A stretch of 64,000 bases of DNA, taken from contig CP139918.1 of the NCBI GenBank assembly GCA_034423775.1, positions 930,001 through 994,000 on the forward strand. The letters are read 5' to 3'. Below, piece by piece: positions 24,480 to 34,288 of this stretch. A model generated the notes under the pieces. It did not search any database and was not told the origin of the DNA. It worked only from the letters and a program-made list of their open reading frames with translations. The position numbers and the translations under genes are program-made. The DNA comes from Alphaproteobacteria bacterium US3C007 (GTDB taxonomy: Bacteria > Pseudomonadota > Alphaproteobacteria > Rhodobacterales > Rhodobacteraceae). Each line of letters starts with the position of its first letter. Within the stretch, counting starts at the first letter, position 1.

Positions 24480-26018
24480 TTAAAATATAAATTCATCTTG
24501 GCGCGGATCTTTTTTGGGCTTGCGGCGTGGTACAATCTGAATAATCCCTGATTTTCGGCTGCCATGCTTATCTACTATGCGTTGCGCAGCCAATGCATGC
24601 TGCCTTGGCTTTCTTAACGCATAAAGCTTCGCGCTTGCGGCCTGTCGAGCGGCTTTTTCGTCCACAATTGGCAGCGGGTATCCGTTCATTTTGTCCGGGA
24701 AATGCCAAGGTTGATGGATAAACCCAATCGGCACATCGCGCAGCTCTGGCACCCAGCGCTTGATAAAAACCCCATTTGGATCCTGATCAAGGCTTTGTTT
24801 GATCGGGTTGTAAATTCGGATCGTATTGATCCCCGTTGTGCCCGATTGCATCTGCGCTTGCGCGTAGTGAATACCCGGCTCATAATCGGTGAACTGGCGC
24901 GCCAGATGCAAGGCTGGCAAGCGCCAATGCAGCCACAGATGATAGCTGGCAAAGCTCATCAACATAGCGCGCATGCGAAAATTCAGCCAACCGGTGGCAA
25001 TCAGGGATCGCATACACGCATCCACCATCGGATAGCCGGTCTGACCTTGCTGCCACGCGGTAAGATAGGCGTCATTCACCGGCTCTTGGCGCAGCTTATC
25101 ATAGGCCGGATGCATGTTTTCAAATTCGATGCGGGGCTCGTCTTCAAGCTTTTGAATAAAATGGCAATGCCAATGCAAGCGGCTTGAAAAAGAACTGAAC
25201 GCCTTTGGCCAATTGCCTGACATAGTTTTTGGAGAGGCGGCCAGTGCCTTGCGCCGGGCTTCCAAAGCGTGATGCACTTCGCGCATTGACAAAGTTCCAA
25301 AGGCCAAATGCGCGGAAAGGCGTGAACAAGCCTGCGCCGCGCTTAAGGGAGAGGACATCGCTTTTGAATAATCCTCTCCGCGCCTGTGTAAAAAGCTTTC
25401 CAATACCTGTAAACCCTGCCGCCGCCCCCCGCTTTGGCGCGCAGTGCACCCATCCTCCGCGAGATGAAAATCTTCCGGCCGCGGCATCGGCTCTGAGGTG
25501 AGATCGATCTTTTTTAAACCCGTTGGTGCCGGCAGGCAGGGCTGCGCCATATAGTGCTGCCAGCGCTGCGCCCAACCGGCGCGCTTATTCAAGCCTCGGG
25601 TCACGCCAATACGCCGTGGCTGATGCCACGTCACCCCGGTGGTTTGACACCAAGCCTGAACGCGCTGATCACGCGCGTAGGTCCAACCATTCCACGTTTC
25701 TTGATGCGAGCACAGCTGGGTGAAACTAAATTTTTGATGCAACTCGGTAAGGATCGAAACCGGATCCCCGATACGAAGAACTAAGCTCTGACCCAAGGCG
25801 CAAAGATCCTCTGACAGATCAGCCAGGCTGTCTTGTAAAAAACAAAAATGCCGATGGCTCATATCCGGTTGCTGCCAAAGCCCGGGCTCAAGAATATAAA
25901 CAGGAAGCACCGAACCGGCCTGCGTCGCATGGATCAAAGCCGCGTTATCAAATACCGATAAATCGCGCTTGAACCACATCAAAACCGGCGCTGTGCTGGT
26001 CTGCTTTGCTTGTGTCAC
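24480..26018 (-). CDS. Photolyase/cryptochrome-family flavoprotein
   Basis: The 512-residue protein has an N-terminal antenna-binding domain (VLMWFKRDLSVFDNAALIHA, about residues 12-31) and a C-terminal FAD domain: TGYPMVDACMRSL, WLNFRMRAMLMSF, QMQSGTTGINTIRIYNP. In E. coli photolyase the matching segment reads WMHNRLRM, where the Asn contacts flavin N5; here Phe occupies that place. This puts it in a divergent branch annotated as photolyase or cryptochrome, so repair activity is probable but not certain. The end is basic (RRKPKKDPRQDEFIF). It lies 170 bases downstream of the peptide ABC operon, on the same strand. Confidence 0.87.
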   Translation of the reverse strand: MTQAKQTSTAPVLMWFKRDLSVFDNAALIHATQAGSVLPVYILEPGLWQQPDMSHRHFCFLQDSLADLSEDLCALGQSLVLRIGDPVSILTELHQKFSFTQLCSHQETWNGWTYARDQRVQAWCQTTGVTWHQPRRIGVTRGLNKRAGWAQRWQHYMAQPCLPAPTGLKKIDLTSEPMPRPEDFHLAEDGCTARQSGGRRQGLQVLESFLHRRGEDYSKAMSSPLSAAQACSRLSAHLAFGTLSMREVHHALEARRKALAASPKTMSGNWPKAFSSFSSRLHWHCHFIQKLEDEPRIEFENMHPAYDKLRQEPVNDAYLTAWQQGQTGYPMVDACMRSLIATGWLNFRMRAMLMSFASYHLWLHWRLPALHLARQFTDYEPGIHYAQAQMQSGTTGINTIRIYNPIKQSLDQDPNGVFIKRWVPELRDVPIGFIHQPWHFPDKMNGYPLPIVDEKAARQAASAKLYALRKPRQHALAAQRIVDKHGSRKSGIIQIVPRRKPKKDPRQDEFIF

Positions 26019-26188
26019 GTAACTCTCCCAGCGCGTTGCTTTGATCTATCGGCGGCCTCTGATGAATATCTATTCCAGCAGAGTGAAACCGCAAGTGGCC
26101 ATGACAGAGGCGCTGCATTGTGTCGCGCAAGCTGTAAGCACGGCGCGCAAAGACGCACAGAGTCAAAGGATCAAACCAAAAAGATGAC

Positions 26189-27184
26189 TTAGGCGTTTTG
26201 TAAAAGCTCTTCCCAGCGATGGCAGGCCACGTTATGCTCTGCTGCGCTGCTTTGCAAACGCGGCTCTTCTACTTTGCAGCGATCAATCACATGCGGGCAT
26301 CTTGTGTGAAATTTACAGCCCGAAGGTTGCTTCATCGGCGAAGGAATTTCGCCTTCAAGCTTTTGCGCCCTGCCGCGATCATCCGGGTCAAGCGATGGAA
26401 TGGCCGAAAACAGCGCCTTTGTATAGGGATGCCGGGGCGCGGCGAAAAGTTGGCGCGTAGGGGCGGTTTCCACAAGGCGGCCCAAATACATCACCGCAAC
26501 GTGATCACATGTATGTGCAACCACAGACAGGTCGTGACTGATAAACATAAAAGTAATGCCAAGATCACGCTGAAGCTCTTTCAGAAGGTTCAAAACATCT
26601 GCCTGGATCGAAACGTCAAGCGCCGCCACGCTTTCATCGGCAACTACAAGTTTGGGGCCCGACACCAACGCCCGGGCAATTGAGATCCGCTGTCTCTGAC
26701 CACCCGAAAACGCATGTGGAAAGCGCCTCAAATGTTCAAGGTTAAGCCTGCATTTGGCCGCGGTTTCACGTACGCGTTCATCGGTTTCCTGCCGATTGCG
26801 CGTCAGACCCATCACTTCCAGCGGTTCTGCGATAATATCGCGAACCGTCATTCGCGGAGATAACGCGGCATAAGGATCCTGAAAAATCAATTGGGCGCGC
26901 TTGCGATAATCCTTAAGATCGGCTTTGCCAATCGTTTCAAGATCATAGGCCACTTCGCCATCTGCATAATGCGCCGATCCACCCGTGATCGGCACCGCCT
27001 TTAAGAGCGCACGCCCAAGCGTGGTTTTCCCCGAGCCAGATTCACCCACCAATCCAAAAAAACTGCCCTTATCGATATGAAGCGTTACGTCATCAACTGC
27101 CTTCAAAACAAATTTATCAAACAACCCTTTGCCAATGGGAAACCCCACAGAAAGATTTTCGGCCCGAATCAATGGTCCGTTCAT
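26189..27184 (-). CDS. Oligopeptide-type ABC importer ATPase (DppF/OppF)
   Basis: The 331-residue ATPase shows Walker A GESGSGKTT, signature FSGGQRQRISIARA and Walker B LVVADESVAALD. The C-terminal oligopeptide extension includes CKFHTRCPHVIDRC, a cysteine pattern found in this subfamily and linked to an iron-sulfur cluster in some members. It forms the second half of a heterodimeric ATPase with the upstream gene and overlaps it by 4 bases. It is last of five genes running from the binding protein at 32515. Confidence 0.92.
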   Translation of the reverse strand: MNGPLIRAENLSVGFPIGKGLFDKFVLKAVDDVTLHIDKGSFFGLVGESGSGKTTLGRALLKAVPITGGSAHYADGEVAYDLETIGKADLKDYRKRAQLIFQDPYAALSPRMTVRDIIAEPLEVMGLTRNRQETDERVRETAAKCRLNLEHLRRFPHAFSGGQRQRISIARALVSGPKLVVADESVAALDVSIQADVLNLLKELQRDLGITFMFISHDLSVVAHTCDHVAVMYLGRLVETAPTRQLFAAPRHPYTKALFSAIPSLDPDDRGRAQKLEGEIPSPMKQPSGCKFHTRCPHVIDRCKVEEPRLQSSAAEHNVACHRWEELLQNA

Positions 27185-28176
27185 TCCGCGACCTCCTTAT
27201 AGATATGACAGGCAACGGTGTGATCCGCGCCAAGATCAACCTCATTTGGACCGATTGTAGTACACGCTGCCCCCACAATCTGGCTGCAGCGCGTGTTGAA
27301 AACACACCCTGGCGGGCGTTCCAGCGGCGACGGAATATCGCCCGGCACAGCAGTGAGCGACTGGTCAAGATTATCAAGCTTTGGCAAAGCTGAAATCAAC
27401 CCTTGCGTATAAGGATGCTTGGGATTGCGGATCACTTCGCGCACCGGACCTTCTTCAATCAACCGGCCAAGATACATCACATTCACCCGATCACAGGTTT
27501 GAGCAACGACGCCAAGATCATGGGTAATAAAAATGATTCCCATGTGAAATTCATCCACCAAATCTTTCATCAAATCGATGACCTGCGCCTGAATCGTCAC
27601 ATCCAGAGCTGTGGTTGGTTCATCTGCAATTAGCAAAGCAGGCTTGGTTGAAAGCGCCATCGCGATCATCGCACGCTGGCGCATGCCGCCCGAAAGTTCA
27701 AACGCGTATTGATCAAAGCGCTGGGAAGCATCCGAAATACCAACCCGATCGAGCATTTCGACCGAAATTTCTTTCGCCCCCGCCTTAGACATATCGCCAT
27801 GCAATTGCAGCTGCTCGACCATTTGTTTGCCAATGGTAATCGCAGGCGCAAAAGAAGCCATTGGCTCTTGAAAGATCATTGAGATCGCACCGCCCCGCAC
27901 CACCTTTAAATCGCGCGGCGTTCGAAGCGACAGAACATCAACTTCGCCTTGCTCTGTATGCAAGGTGATGCGCGAGTCGGGGCCGTAAACTGCATTGCGC
28001 GCATTGAGATGCATCAAGGCTTTCGCGGTTACCGATTTGCCCGATCCGCTTTCCCCGACCAGCCCCATCACTTCTCCTTTGTTCAACGAGAAGGAGACGT
28101 CTTCCACCGCCGTGATCAGCCCTTCATCGGTACGAAACTGAAGGGTCAGGTTTTTGACATCAAGCAGCGCGCTCAT
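27181..28176 (-). CDS. Oligopeptide-type ABC importer ATPase (DppD/OppD)
   Basis: The 331-residue partner ATPase has [29 protein letters not shown] and [12 protein letters not shown], and the C-terminal [17 protein letters not shown]. The signature LSGGMRQR is typical of the D-type subunit. It overlaps the permease gene upstream by 4 bases and the F-type ATPase downstream by 4 bases, so translation is coupled. Substrate choice is set by the binding protein, not here. Confidence 0.92.
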   Translation of the reverse strand: MSALLDVKNLTLQFRTDEGLITAVEDVSFSLNKGEVMGLVGESGSGKSVTAKALMHLNARNAVYGPDSRITLHTEQGEVDVLSLRTPRDLKVVRGGAISMIFQEPMASFAPAITIGKQMVEQLQLHGDMSKAGAKEISVEMLDRVGISDASQRFDQYAFELSGGMRQRAMIAMALSTKPALLIADEPTTALDVTIQAQVIDLMKDLVDEFHMGIIFITHDLGVVAQTCDRVNVMYLGRLIEEGPVREVIRNPKHPYTQGLISALPKLDNLDQSLTAVPGDIPSPLERPPGCVFNTRCSQIVGAACTTIGPNEVDLGADHTVACHIYKEVAE

Positions 28177-29372
28177 TTGTTCACCTCGGAATAGGGATCA
28201 GCAGCATCGCGCAACCCGTCTCCCACGAAAACGAACGCCATAACCAGAACGATAAAGAACGCCACTGGAATAAAATACCATTGATAATTTAACATAACAT
28301 CGGCAGATGTGGCCTTTTGCAACATTACACCAAGCGAAGAAACTGGATCTTTCAGACCAAGCCCAATAAAGGAAAGAGCGGTTTCGCTGAGTACCATATA
28401 GGGAAAGGAAATTACCAAATCGACAATAATGTAACTGGTAAAAGACGGCAGTAAATGACGTCGAATTACATGCGACGAGGACGCGCCGCAAAGTTGCGCA
28501 GCCAACACATATTCTTGATTTCGCTCTGTCAGCAGATGCGTTCGGATACGCCGTGCCAATGTAGGCCACCCGATAAAGCCCAAAATAATCGAAATATAAA
28601 AAAACCGGGCTTCAGCCGAAATTTCAGGCGGCATAAAGGCTGCTACGGCCATGAATAGCGGAATTGCCGGCACCGTTCGAAAAGCATCGGTGATCATTTG
28701 TATCACGCTGTCGATCCAGCCACCGTAATAGCCGGACACCCCCCCAATAATCAAAGCCAGCACGAAGGCAATCAAAACGCCGATTGTACCCACCTGAAGC
28801 GAGGTCCAAATCGCGTGTAATGTTCGGCTAAAGATATCTTGTCCATCCTCATCCGTTCCAAAGACGTGTAGCTTTCCCTCTTCTAAACCAAAAAGATGAC
28901 GATCACTTTTAATGACACCGAAAAGCTTATAAGCATCTCCTTTGGGCAGGAACGTCAAATAGGATCGTTTATCCTCATTGATTTTAGTAACCCACCGAAA
29001 ATTTGTCGCCAATGATCTTTCTCGTTCAACAGGATGAATGAACGGGCGCAAAGAACAGCCGTTTTTATCACAAAATTGCGGAATCTGGGGGGCACCGTTT
29101 GTATAATCTTTATTGCGGCCCGCCACAGTGGGATCATAAGGCGATAGAAATGGCGCAAAAAGGCCTGAAAAAATCAAAAAGACTAGAAAAAAAGCTGCAA
29201 TCATTGCAGCGCGCTGTTTCTTAAACCGAGCCCAAATTAATTGGCCCTGCGACGCTGTAAAATAGGCTTCTTTCGCGTGCTGATCATTGTCACCCTCAGC
29301 CCCAAACTGTGTTGTGTTTGGTATATTTATCCCAGCTAATTTTGGGTCGGTCGGATCTGGCATATTGCTCAT
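28173..29372 (-). CDS. Oligopeptide-type ABC importer permease (DppC/OppC) with periplasmic insert
   Basis: The 399-residue permease has six main helices and the EAA-like loop LCGASSSHVIRRHLLPSF. It is longer than usual because about 120 residues follow the first helix (from YDPTVAGRNKDY to HVFGTDEDGQDIFSRT), including CDKNGCSLRPF. A similar extension is known in YejE-like subunits. It probably lies in the periplasm against the binding protein. It overlaps the next ATPase gene by 4 bases. Confidence 0.9.
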   Translation of the reverse strand: MSNMPDPTDPKLAGINIPNTTQFGAEGDNDQHAKEAYFTASQGQLIWARFKKQRAAMIAAFFLVFLIFSGLFAPFLSPYDPTVAGRNKDYTNGAPQIPQFCDKNGCSLRPFIHPVERERSLATNFRWVTKINEDKRSYLTFLPKGDAYKLFGVIKSDRHLFGLEEGKLHVFGTDEDGQDIFSRTLHAIWTSLQVGTIGVLIAFVLALIIGGVSGYYGGWIDSVIQMITDAFRTVPAIPLFMAVAAFMPPEISAEARFFYISIILGFIGWPTLARRIRTHLLTERNQEYVLAAQLCGASSSHVIRRHLLPSFTSYIIVDLVISFPYMVLSETALSFIGLGLKDPVSSLGVMLQKATSADVMLNYQWYFIPVAFFIVLVMAFVFVGDGLRDAADPYSEVNK

Positions 29373-29376
29373 GTCC

Positions 29377-30384
29377 TCACCTCACGATGCTTTTGCGGAC
29401 ACGCGGGTCGATGGTTGCCAGCAAGATATCCGTGAAAAAATTTAACGCCACTATAGACGCGGTTAATAGGAAAATAATCGCCCCAGCAAGCTGCTGGTCA
29501 TTTGAGCGCGCAAGGGCATCGATCAAAAGCTTACCCGCATCGGTCATCACAAGAATCAAGGCAACAATGGGCAACTCATTGAAAATACGGTTCAGGTCAA
29601 ACCCGAGCGAGTTAATGATTGGTCCAAGCGCATGACGCGCCGGATATCTCCAGAGCAACTTGCGGCCATGCACGCCGCGCGCGGTTGCAGCTGTAACGTA
29701 AAGCTTCCCGATCTCATCTGACATCAAAGCCCGCACCGTTTGCAGGGCAAAAGCGGTTGCGGACCAGCCCAGAATGAATACGGGCAGCCATGCGTGTTTC
29801 AGAAGATCGACAAAACGTGCCCAAGACCAGGGTGCATCGCGGTATTGGCTAGAAAACAGTCCTGTTAGCGTTTCGCCAAAATAAACCGTGGCGAAGAGCA
29901 TAATCATTAAAGCCAGCAAGAAGTTTGGCATCGCAAGACCAAGATAGCTAATGATACGCAAAGAATTATTCAGATATGGATTGTTGGATGCAGCAGCAAT
30001 GATCCCCACCGGAATTGCGATTGCATAGGCCAAAGCCAGCGAGGCAAGACAGATGCCAAGCGATAGCAAAAACTTATCGCCCAAAAGATCAGCGATATTC
30101 ACCCGTAGGATACAGCTATTCCCAAACTCACCCTGAAAGGCGCCAACGATCCATTTGCTCCAACGTTCAAGGAAAGGTCGGTCGAGACCAAGCCGCTGCC
30201 TTTCGGCCTCCAATTCATTGGCAATTTGGATCGAAGACCCTTGGGTATTCTTAAAGGCAAGATAGCGTTCAGCACAATCACCTGGCACCAACTCCATCAG
30301 TAAGAACACAAAGAGCGATACTATTATTAGCGTGATCAGCGCCATAACGGCCCGTGTTATCACGAAGCGCGCAAAGTTTAGCAT
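29377..30384 (-). CDS. Oligopeptide-type ABC importer permease (DppB/OppB)
   Basis: The 335-residue protein with six helices begins FARFVITRAVMALITLIIVS and has the family motif ELVPGDCAER. Its EAA loop is VTAATARGVHGRKLLWRYPA. It pairs with the following permease. It comes 91 bases after the binding protein stop, with a strong hairpin in between, and 4 bases before the next gene. Confidence 0.92.
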   Translation of the reverse strand: MLNFARFVITRAVMALITLIIVSLFVFLLMELVPGDCAERYLAFKNTQGSSIQIANELEAERQRLGLDRPFLERWSKWIVGAFQGEFGNSCILRVNIADLLGDKFLLSLGICLASLALAYAIAIPVGIIAAASNNPYLNNSLRIISYLGLAMPNFLLALMIMLFATVYFGETLTGLFSSQYRDAPWSWARFVDLLKHAWLPVFILGWSATAFALQTVRALMSDEIGKLYVTAATARGVHGRKLLWRYPARHALGPIINSLGFDLNRIFNELPIVALILVMTDAGKLLIDALARSNDQQLAGAIIFLLTASIVALNFFTDILLATIDPRVRKSIVR

Positions 30385-30427
30385 TGTAATTTCCTGTTCG
30401 CCCTGCCCAGAAGCATATTAAAATCAA

Positions 30428-30451
30428 TGACGGGCGGCAAGCCGCCCGTCA
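30428..30451 (-). terminator. Intercistronic hairpin after the peptide-type binding protein
   Basis: TGACGGGCGGC-AA-GCCGCCCGTCA is a perfect 11-base inverted repeat with a 2-base centre, 25 bases after the binding protein stop (minus strand). It lacks a real T-run, so partial termination or mRNA stabilisation is likelier than a full stop. Confidence 0.65.
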
Positions 30452-30475
30452 TCAGTTCACCAAAAACCTTACTGC

Positions 30476-32515
30476 TTACTCGTCCAACCACCACTGGGTC
30501 GCACGGTAAGGATAAGTCCGGTAATATTCGTAACTATGAGTCTTGGTTTCGGTAAAGTTGATCAGATTGTTGCGATGAATCATCGGCGCAGGGGCAATCA
30601 CCGTACCAATGAACAACAATTCTTTGGTCATATGTTCGACCATTCTTGCACCTGCCTGATTGAAAGCATCAGAACCTGCTGCGGCGGATTGCAGAACATT
30701 GATGTCTTCCATCATCTGCTTGGCCCAAGCTGGAGGCTCTTCGCCCGCAGACCCGTTAGAATCAATCCACTCGGCCCAAAGCATCGCATTGCGGTTTCCG
30801 AAATAATTTTCATAGGGTGGAACCCATAGCTCATTATTACCCAGAACGATCGCCAAAGGCTGACCTTTGCGCCACATGCTGACATCCAGTTTATTAGAAG
30901 ACTGAGCCGAACGATACTCATCCGGTGTAACTTCCTTTACAACAGAAGCAATGCCGACATCGCGCCAATATTGCGCCGCTAATTCGACAGTTTGGCCAGC
31001 AATCCCTTGAGTTGAAAAGTTAAGATTCAAGACAAGCTTATCGCCATTTGGCAATTCGCGAATACCATCACCATCCGTGTCGGCCATGCCAAGCCCGTCA
31101 AGCAGCGCATTGGCACCAGCCGGATCATACTCAGTGGCATAGGTCTCCATTGACGCATCAGCAAATGCTGGCAGCGGTGAAAACCCAGTATAGGCACGAG
31201 GCGTACCTTGACCAAAGAAGCCGATTTCGTTCATCTCACTGCGGTTGATCGCGATTGACATCGCCCGCCGGAAATCAATATTACCAAAAACCTCGCGTTT
31301 GGCCGGATCTTCATGGGTCACGTTAAAGCCCAAAGCACCGATGGTAATTTCAGGCTTCAAATGAACCGTATAATCGCCTTTTTCTTGGTTTTCGAGCAGG
31401 ATTGGTGCTGAAGCCAATTGCAAAGACTGGGCCTTATAATCGATCTCGCCATTTACAATCTTAAGTATACGCACCTCATTATCATTGATGTAAACTTCAT
31501 CAAACTCATTGATATAAGGCAATTGCTGGCCAGTCGGATCCACTTGGAAGAAATAAGGGTTAGCAACAAAATGCCGTCCTTCGGGGGTGTCGGCGATTAC
31601 GATATGGCTTTCAAGCGTAGGATAGGTTGCTTTAGGAAGGCCAGCAACCAGATCCGGGTTTGACAGCATTGGGGTTGGCGTATCCGTCCAATCCGAATTA
31701 CCGTAATAGGCCTTAATCGCAGCATAGCCATTTTCAAAGCCAAGCGCCTGTGCATTGGCATCCGCATTCGAGTCAACACCTGGGTGGAACTGACCCAGGA
31801 AATGCTTGGGCTGGAACGGTTGCGAATAATGTGTCGCGAAATGCGCAATCAGGCCGGGTTTGGGCGCAGGTAAGTTGAAAATCACCGTGGTGGCGTCGGG
31901 CGCATCTACGCTCATCGCCTCACCTGCGACGGTGATATAATCTTTCGGCGTTTCAAAGATATTTTTATCCAACATTAGATTATCGTGATAGAACACGATA
32001 TCTTCGCTGGTGAATGGCGCGCCATCCGACCACTTATGGCCTTCCCGAAGCTTGATTGTCAGCTGGGTAAAATCATCATTCCAATCGAAGGATTTCGCCA
32101 CATTCGGAACGATCGTCTGAAGATCATCCGAATAACGCAAAAGGCTAACATGGCGCACGGATAAAAAGTCAGATGTTCCTGCTTCCGTCGCATTCGATAA
32201 AACGTCTAATTGCCCGCCATAACGGCCCACGGCATCATAAGGAACCATCACTAAAGGCTCTGAAGGCAACCGGTCCGCCAAAGCTGGCAGAGCGCCATTG
32301 CCTTGGATGCGCGCGTTTAATGCAGCAGCATCCGGATTTCCCGAAAGCGCCATAGTGCATCCGGCCGCAGCCTCGAACTCGGCCAAATCATATTGTTGCG
32401 GGTAAGCGCCTGCCGCGACTCCCCCCATATCGGCAACCGTGATCGCGGGGCAATTGGCAAATGCCATACCCGGCAATGCAATCGCAGCCACGCCAGAAAG
32501 CAATAAACGTTTCAT
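30476..32515 (-). CDS. ABC transporter substrate-binding protein, family 5 (peptide/nickel type)
   Basis: The 679-residue periplasmic protein has a Sec signal peptide, MKRLLLSGVAAIALPGMAFA. The mature part has family 5 features: FTQLTIKLREGHKWSDGAPF, SEDIVFYHDN and NIDFRRAMSIAINRSEMNEI. DTDGDGIRELPNGD is a Ca-binding-like loop common in this family. It is larger than typical OppA (about 540), with an N-terminal extension of roughly 90 residues. It heads the five-gene minus-strand operon. The ligand could be peptides, an opine, a glycoside or another compound; sequence does not decide. Confidence 0.9.
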   Translation of the reverse strand: MKRLLLSGVAAIALPGMAFANCPAITVADMGGVAAGAYPQQYDLAEFEAAAGCTMALSGNPDAAALNARIQGNGALPALADRLPSEPLVMVPYDAVGRYGGQLDVLSNATEAGTSDFLSVRHVSLLRYSDDLQTIVPNVAKSFDWNDDFTQLTIKLREGHKWSDGAPFTSEDIVFYHDNLMLDKNIFETPKDYITVAGEAMSVDAPDATTVIFNLPAPKPGLIAHFATHYSQPFQPKHFLGQFHPGVDSNADANAQALGFENGYAAIKAYYGNSDWTDTPTPMLSNPDLVAGLPKATYPTLESHIVIADTPEGRHFVANPYFFQVDPTGQQLPYINEFDEVYINDNEVRILKIVNGEIDYKAQSLQLASAPILLENQEKGDYTVHLKPEITIGALGFNVTHEDPAKREVFGNIDFRRAMSIAINRSEMNEIGFFGQGTPRAYTGFSPLPAFADASMETYATEYDPAGANALLDGLGMADTDGDGIRELPNGDKLVLNLNFSTQGIAGQTVELAAQYWRDVGIASVVKEVTPDEYRSAQSSNKLDVSMWRKGQPLAIVLGNNELWVPPYENYFGNRNAMLWAEWIDSNGSAGEEPPAWAKQMMEDINVLQSAAAGSDAFNQAGARMVEHMTKELLFIGTVIAPAPMIHRNNLINFTETKTHSYEYYRTYPYRATQWWLDE

Positions 32516-33329
32516 GTTCTCTCCTTAGGTTAGTTGTATCATGCGCGATCTGATGACGCGCTTAGTTCTCGTGCGCGCCAAGTCAGCGACACGATAGATT
32601 AGGTCAGACATACTATATCCGGCGCGATCGTCACAATTTAAAATATTGACAGTCAACTCCGTCTGACCTTCCTTTCTTCGCCTAAAAGCACACCTGTCAT
32701 GTCAACGAGAAAAGATCCAAAAACCAAAACTTACGCGACATCAATAAAGGCCTGCCTCTCGAGGGCGTTAACGTTTCATCCCCTTGATCAGAGTATTCTT
32801 CGCAAATACGCAATTAGGGATCGGGTGTGATGGAAAAGTATTTTTTTTGATAATTCAAGGTAAATGTAGCCTCCAAAAACTTTCTTCGCTCCCCTTTTTT
32901 GGTATATCACAGATCTTTTTTGAAAAATTTAACACGAGGCCTCTGTTCCAAACTCTAATTTTCATAGCGTTTGTCAATGAAAGCTGACTGCTGACGGTCT
33001 TTCAAAAATAATTTGGGAAATTTAGCAAAAATCTGTTCGCGCCGAACAAAAACCCAAAGATCATGACCAATCGGGCAGGCATCTCAAGAATCGCATAACA
33101 ACTTATTTTTAATTCTTAAATACTGCTAAAACAGAAACTTGAAGAAAACGATTCCTCTATTTAGATCGCTTAGCCCGTCTTTGTACAAACGCGTATTTTG
33201 CGTTTTACGGCATTTCTGCAAATCAAAAATAAATACTCCCAGCTTTTCTAAAAAATCCTTCCATCCCCCTCTCAAAGATCCAGTACCGATACGCCGCCCC
33301 TCACTTCTCTCAGAATTAATGGACAGGCA
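32516..33329. other. 814-base intergenic region with repeats near the ABC promoter
   Basis: The left part is the promoter region of the minus-strand ABC operon. It contains the palindrome TTGAC-A-GTCAA at 32646-32656, bracketed by perfect inverted arms GGTCAGAC (32602-32609) and GTCTGACC (32661-32668). The right 600 bases are AT-rich and have only short, unconvincing frames. No RNA gene was recognised. Confidence 0.4.
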
Positions 33330-34196
33330 TCACAGATGCGTCGCGTCAATACAGCGCAAAAAAGCACGGATCATGGGTTGATCCCGGCGGACGGATAAAA
33401 ATACCAAAGATTCTTTCATGCGCAGCGTGACGCCCGAAATTGCGACAGCACGAATATCAGAAGCATTGCCCAATTCGGCGCGCGAGACAAATCCAATACC
33501 CGCCCCCGATGCCACCACCTCGCGCAGCGCCTCACGTCCGTCAACTTCAATCACCGGGCGCAAACGCAGCCCAGAGGCCTGCGCCTCTGCTTCGATACAG
33601 CGCCGTGTACTTGATCCTTTTTCACGGAATACCAAAGGCCATTTTACAAGCTGCTCAAACGCAAGCTCTTGAACCGTTTCTGGTAAAAAGTCTTGTGCCA
33701 TAATTGCGACAATTGGCGCATCCCCCATCGGAATTTCTACCAAATCGGGCGCTGAAGGGCTATTGCCCACCACGCCAATCTCGGCATCATAATGGCGTAA
33801 ACGCTGCAGCACATCTTCCGAATTTCCCGTTCGAACAGACACGAAGGTTTTCGGGTTCGCCGCGCGAAAAGCGCTGAGCGACGCCGTGATATGTAAAGCC
33901 GAATCTGCCACCACCCGCAACTTGCCCCGCAGCTGGTGTTGGCGCTTGCTTAAGCAGAGCTCGATTTGCTCTTCCACATCGAATAACTGCCGCGTCAGCA
34001 AAAATAATTCATCCCCAGCTTCGGTCAGCTGCACATGTTTTTTTTCACGATGGAACAAAAGCGTGTCATGCAGCTGCTCCAATTGCCGTACGTGATCGGA
34101 TAAGCTGGGCTGGCTTTGGTTCAACGCGCGCGCAGCGCTGGAAAACCCTCCATGCAACGCAACAAAGTGAAAGGCGCGAAGTTGGGAATATCTCAT
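33330..34196 (-). CDS. LysR-family regulator of the phosphonate genes
   Basis: The 288-residue protein opens MRYSQLRAFHFVALHGGFSS and has NQSQPSLSDHVRQLEQLHDT, the LysR recognition helix region. A ligand-binding domain follows, with FREKGSSTRRCIEAEAQ. It is divergent from phnW with a 92-base gap holding a palindromic T-N11-A box. LysR regulators beside 2-aminoethylphosphonate genes (PhnR/AepR type) switch them on in response to the substrate, independent of phosphate status; I infer that role here from position. Confidence 0.88.
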   Translation of the reverse strand: MRYSQLRAFHFVALHGGFSSAARALNQSQPSLSDHVRQLEQLHDTLLFHREKKHVQLTEAGDELFLLTRQLFDVEEQIELCLSKRQHQLRGKLRVVADSALHITASLSAFRAANPKTFVSVRTGNSEDVLQRLRHYDAEIGVVGNSPSAPDLVEIPMGDAPIVAIMAQDFLPETVQELAFEQLVKWPLVFREKGSSTRRCIEAEAQASGLRLRPVIEVDGREALREVVASGAGIGFVSRAELGNASDIRAVAISGVTLRMKESLVFLSVRRDQPMIRAFLRCIDATHL

Positions 34197-34211
34197 ATAT
34201 AAGTTTTTCCG

Positions 34212-34226
34212 ATCATTTGATATGAT
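34212..34226. promoter_or_regulatory. LysR-type box between the regulator and phnW
   Basis: ATCAT-TTGAT-ATGAT is a perfect 5-5-5 inverted repeat with the T-N11-A signature, midway between the divergent LysR and phnW starts. It is the likely operator for inducible phosphonate catabolism and autoregulation. Confidence 0.5.
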
Positions 34227-34288
34227 TAATGTATTTTACTTATGGCATAATGAGGCGCATTTAGGGAATGTAAATTGGGAGAGCCCAT

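Noticed and set aside
24368..33079. Near-identical 18-base strings (CATGACCAA-A/T-CGGGCAGG) in two gaps, near 24368 and 33062
   Set aside because: For 64 kb, one or two such near-matches are expected by chance, and the flanks do not agree.
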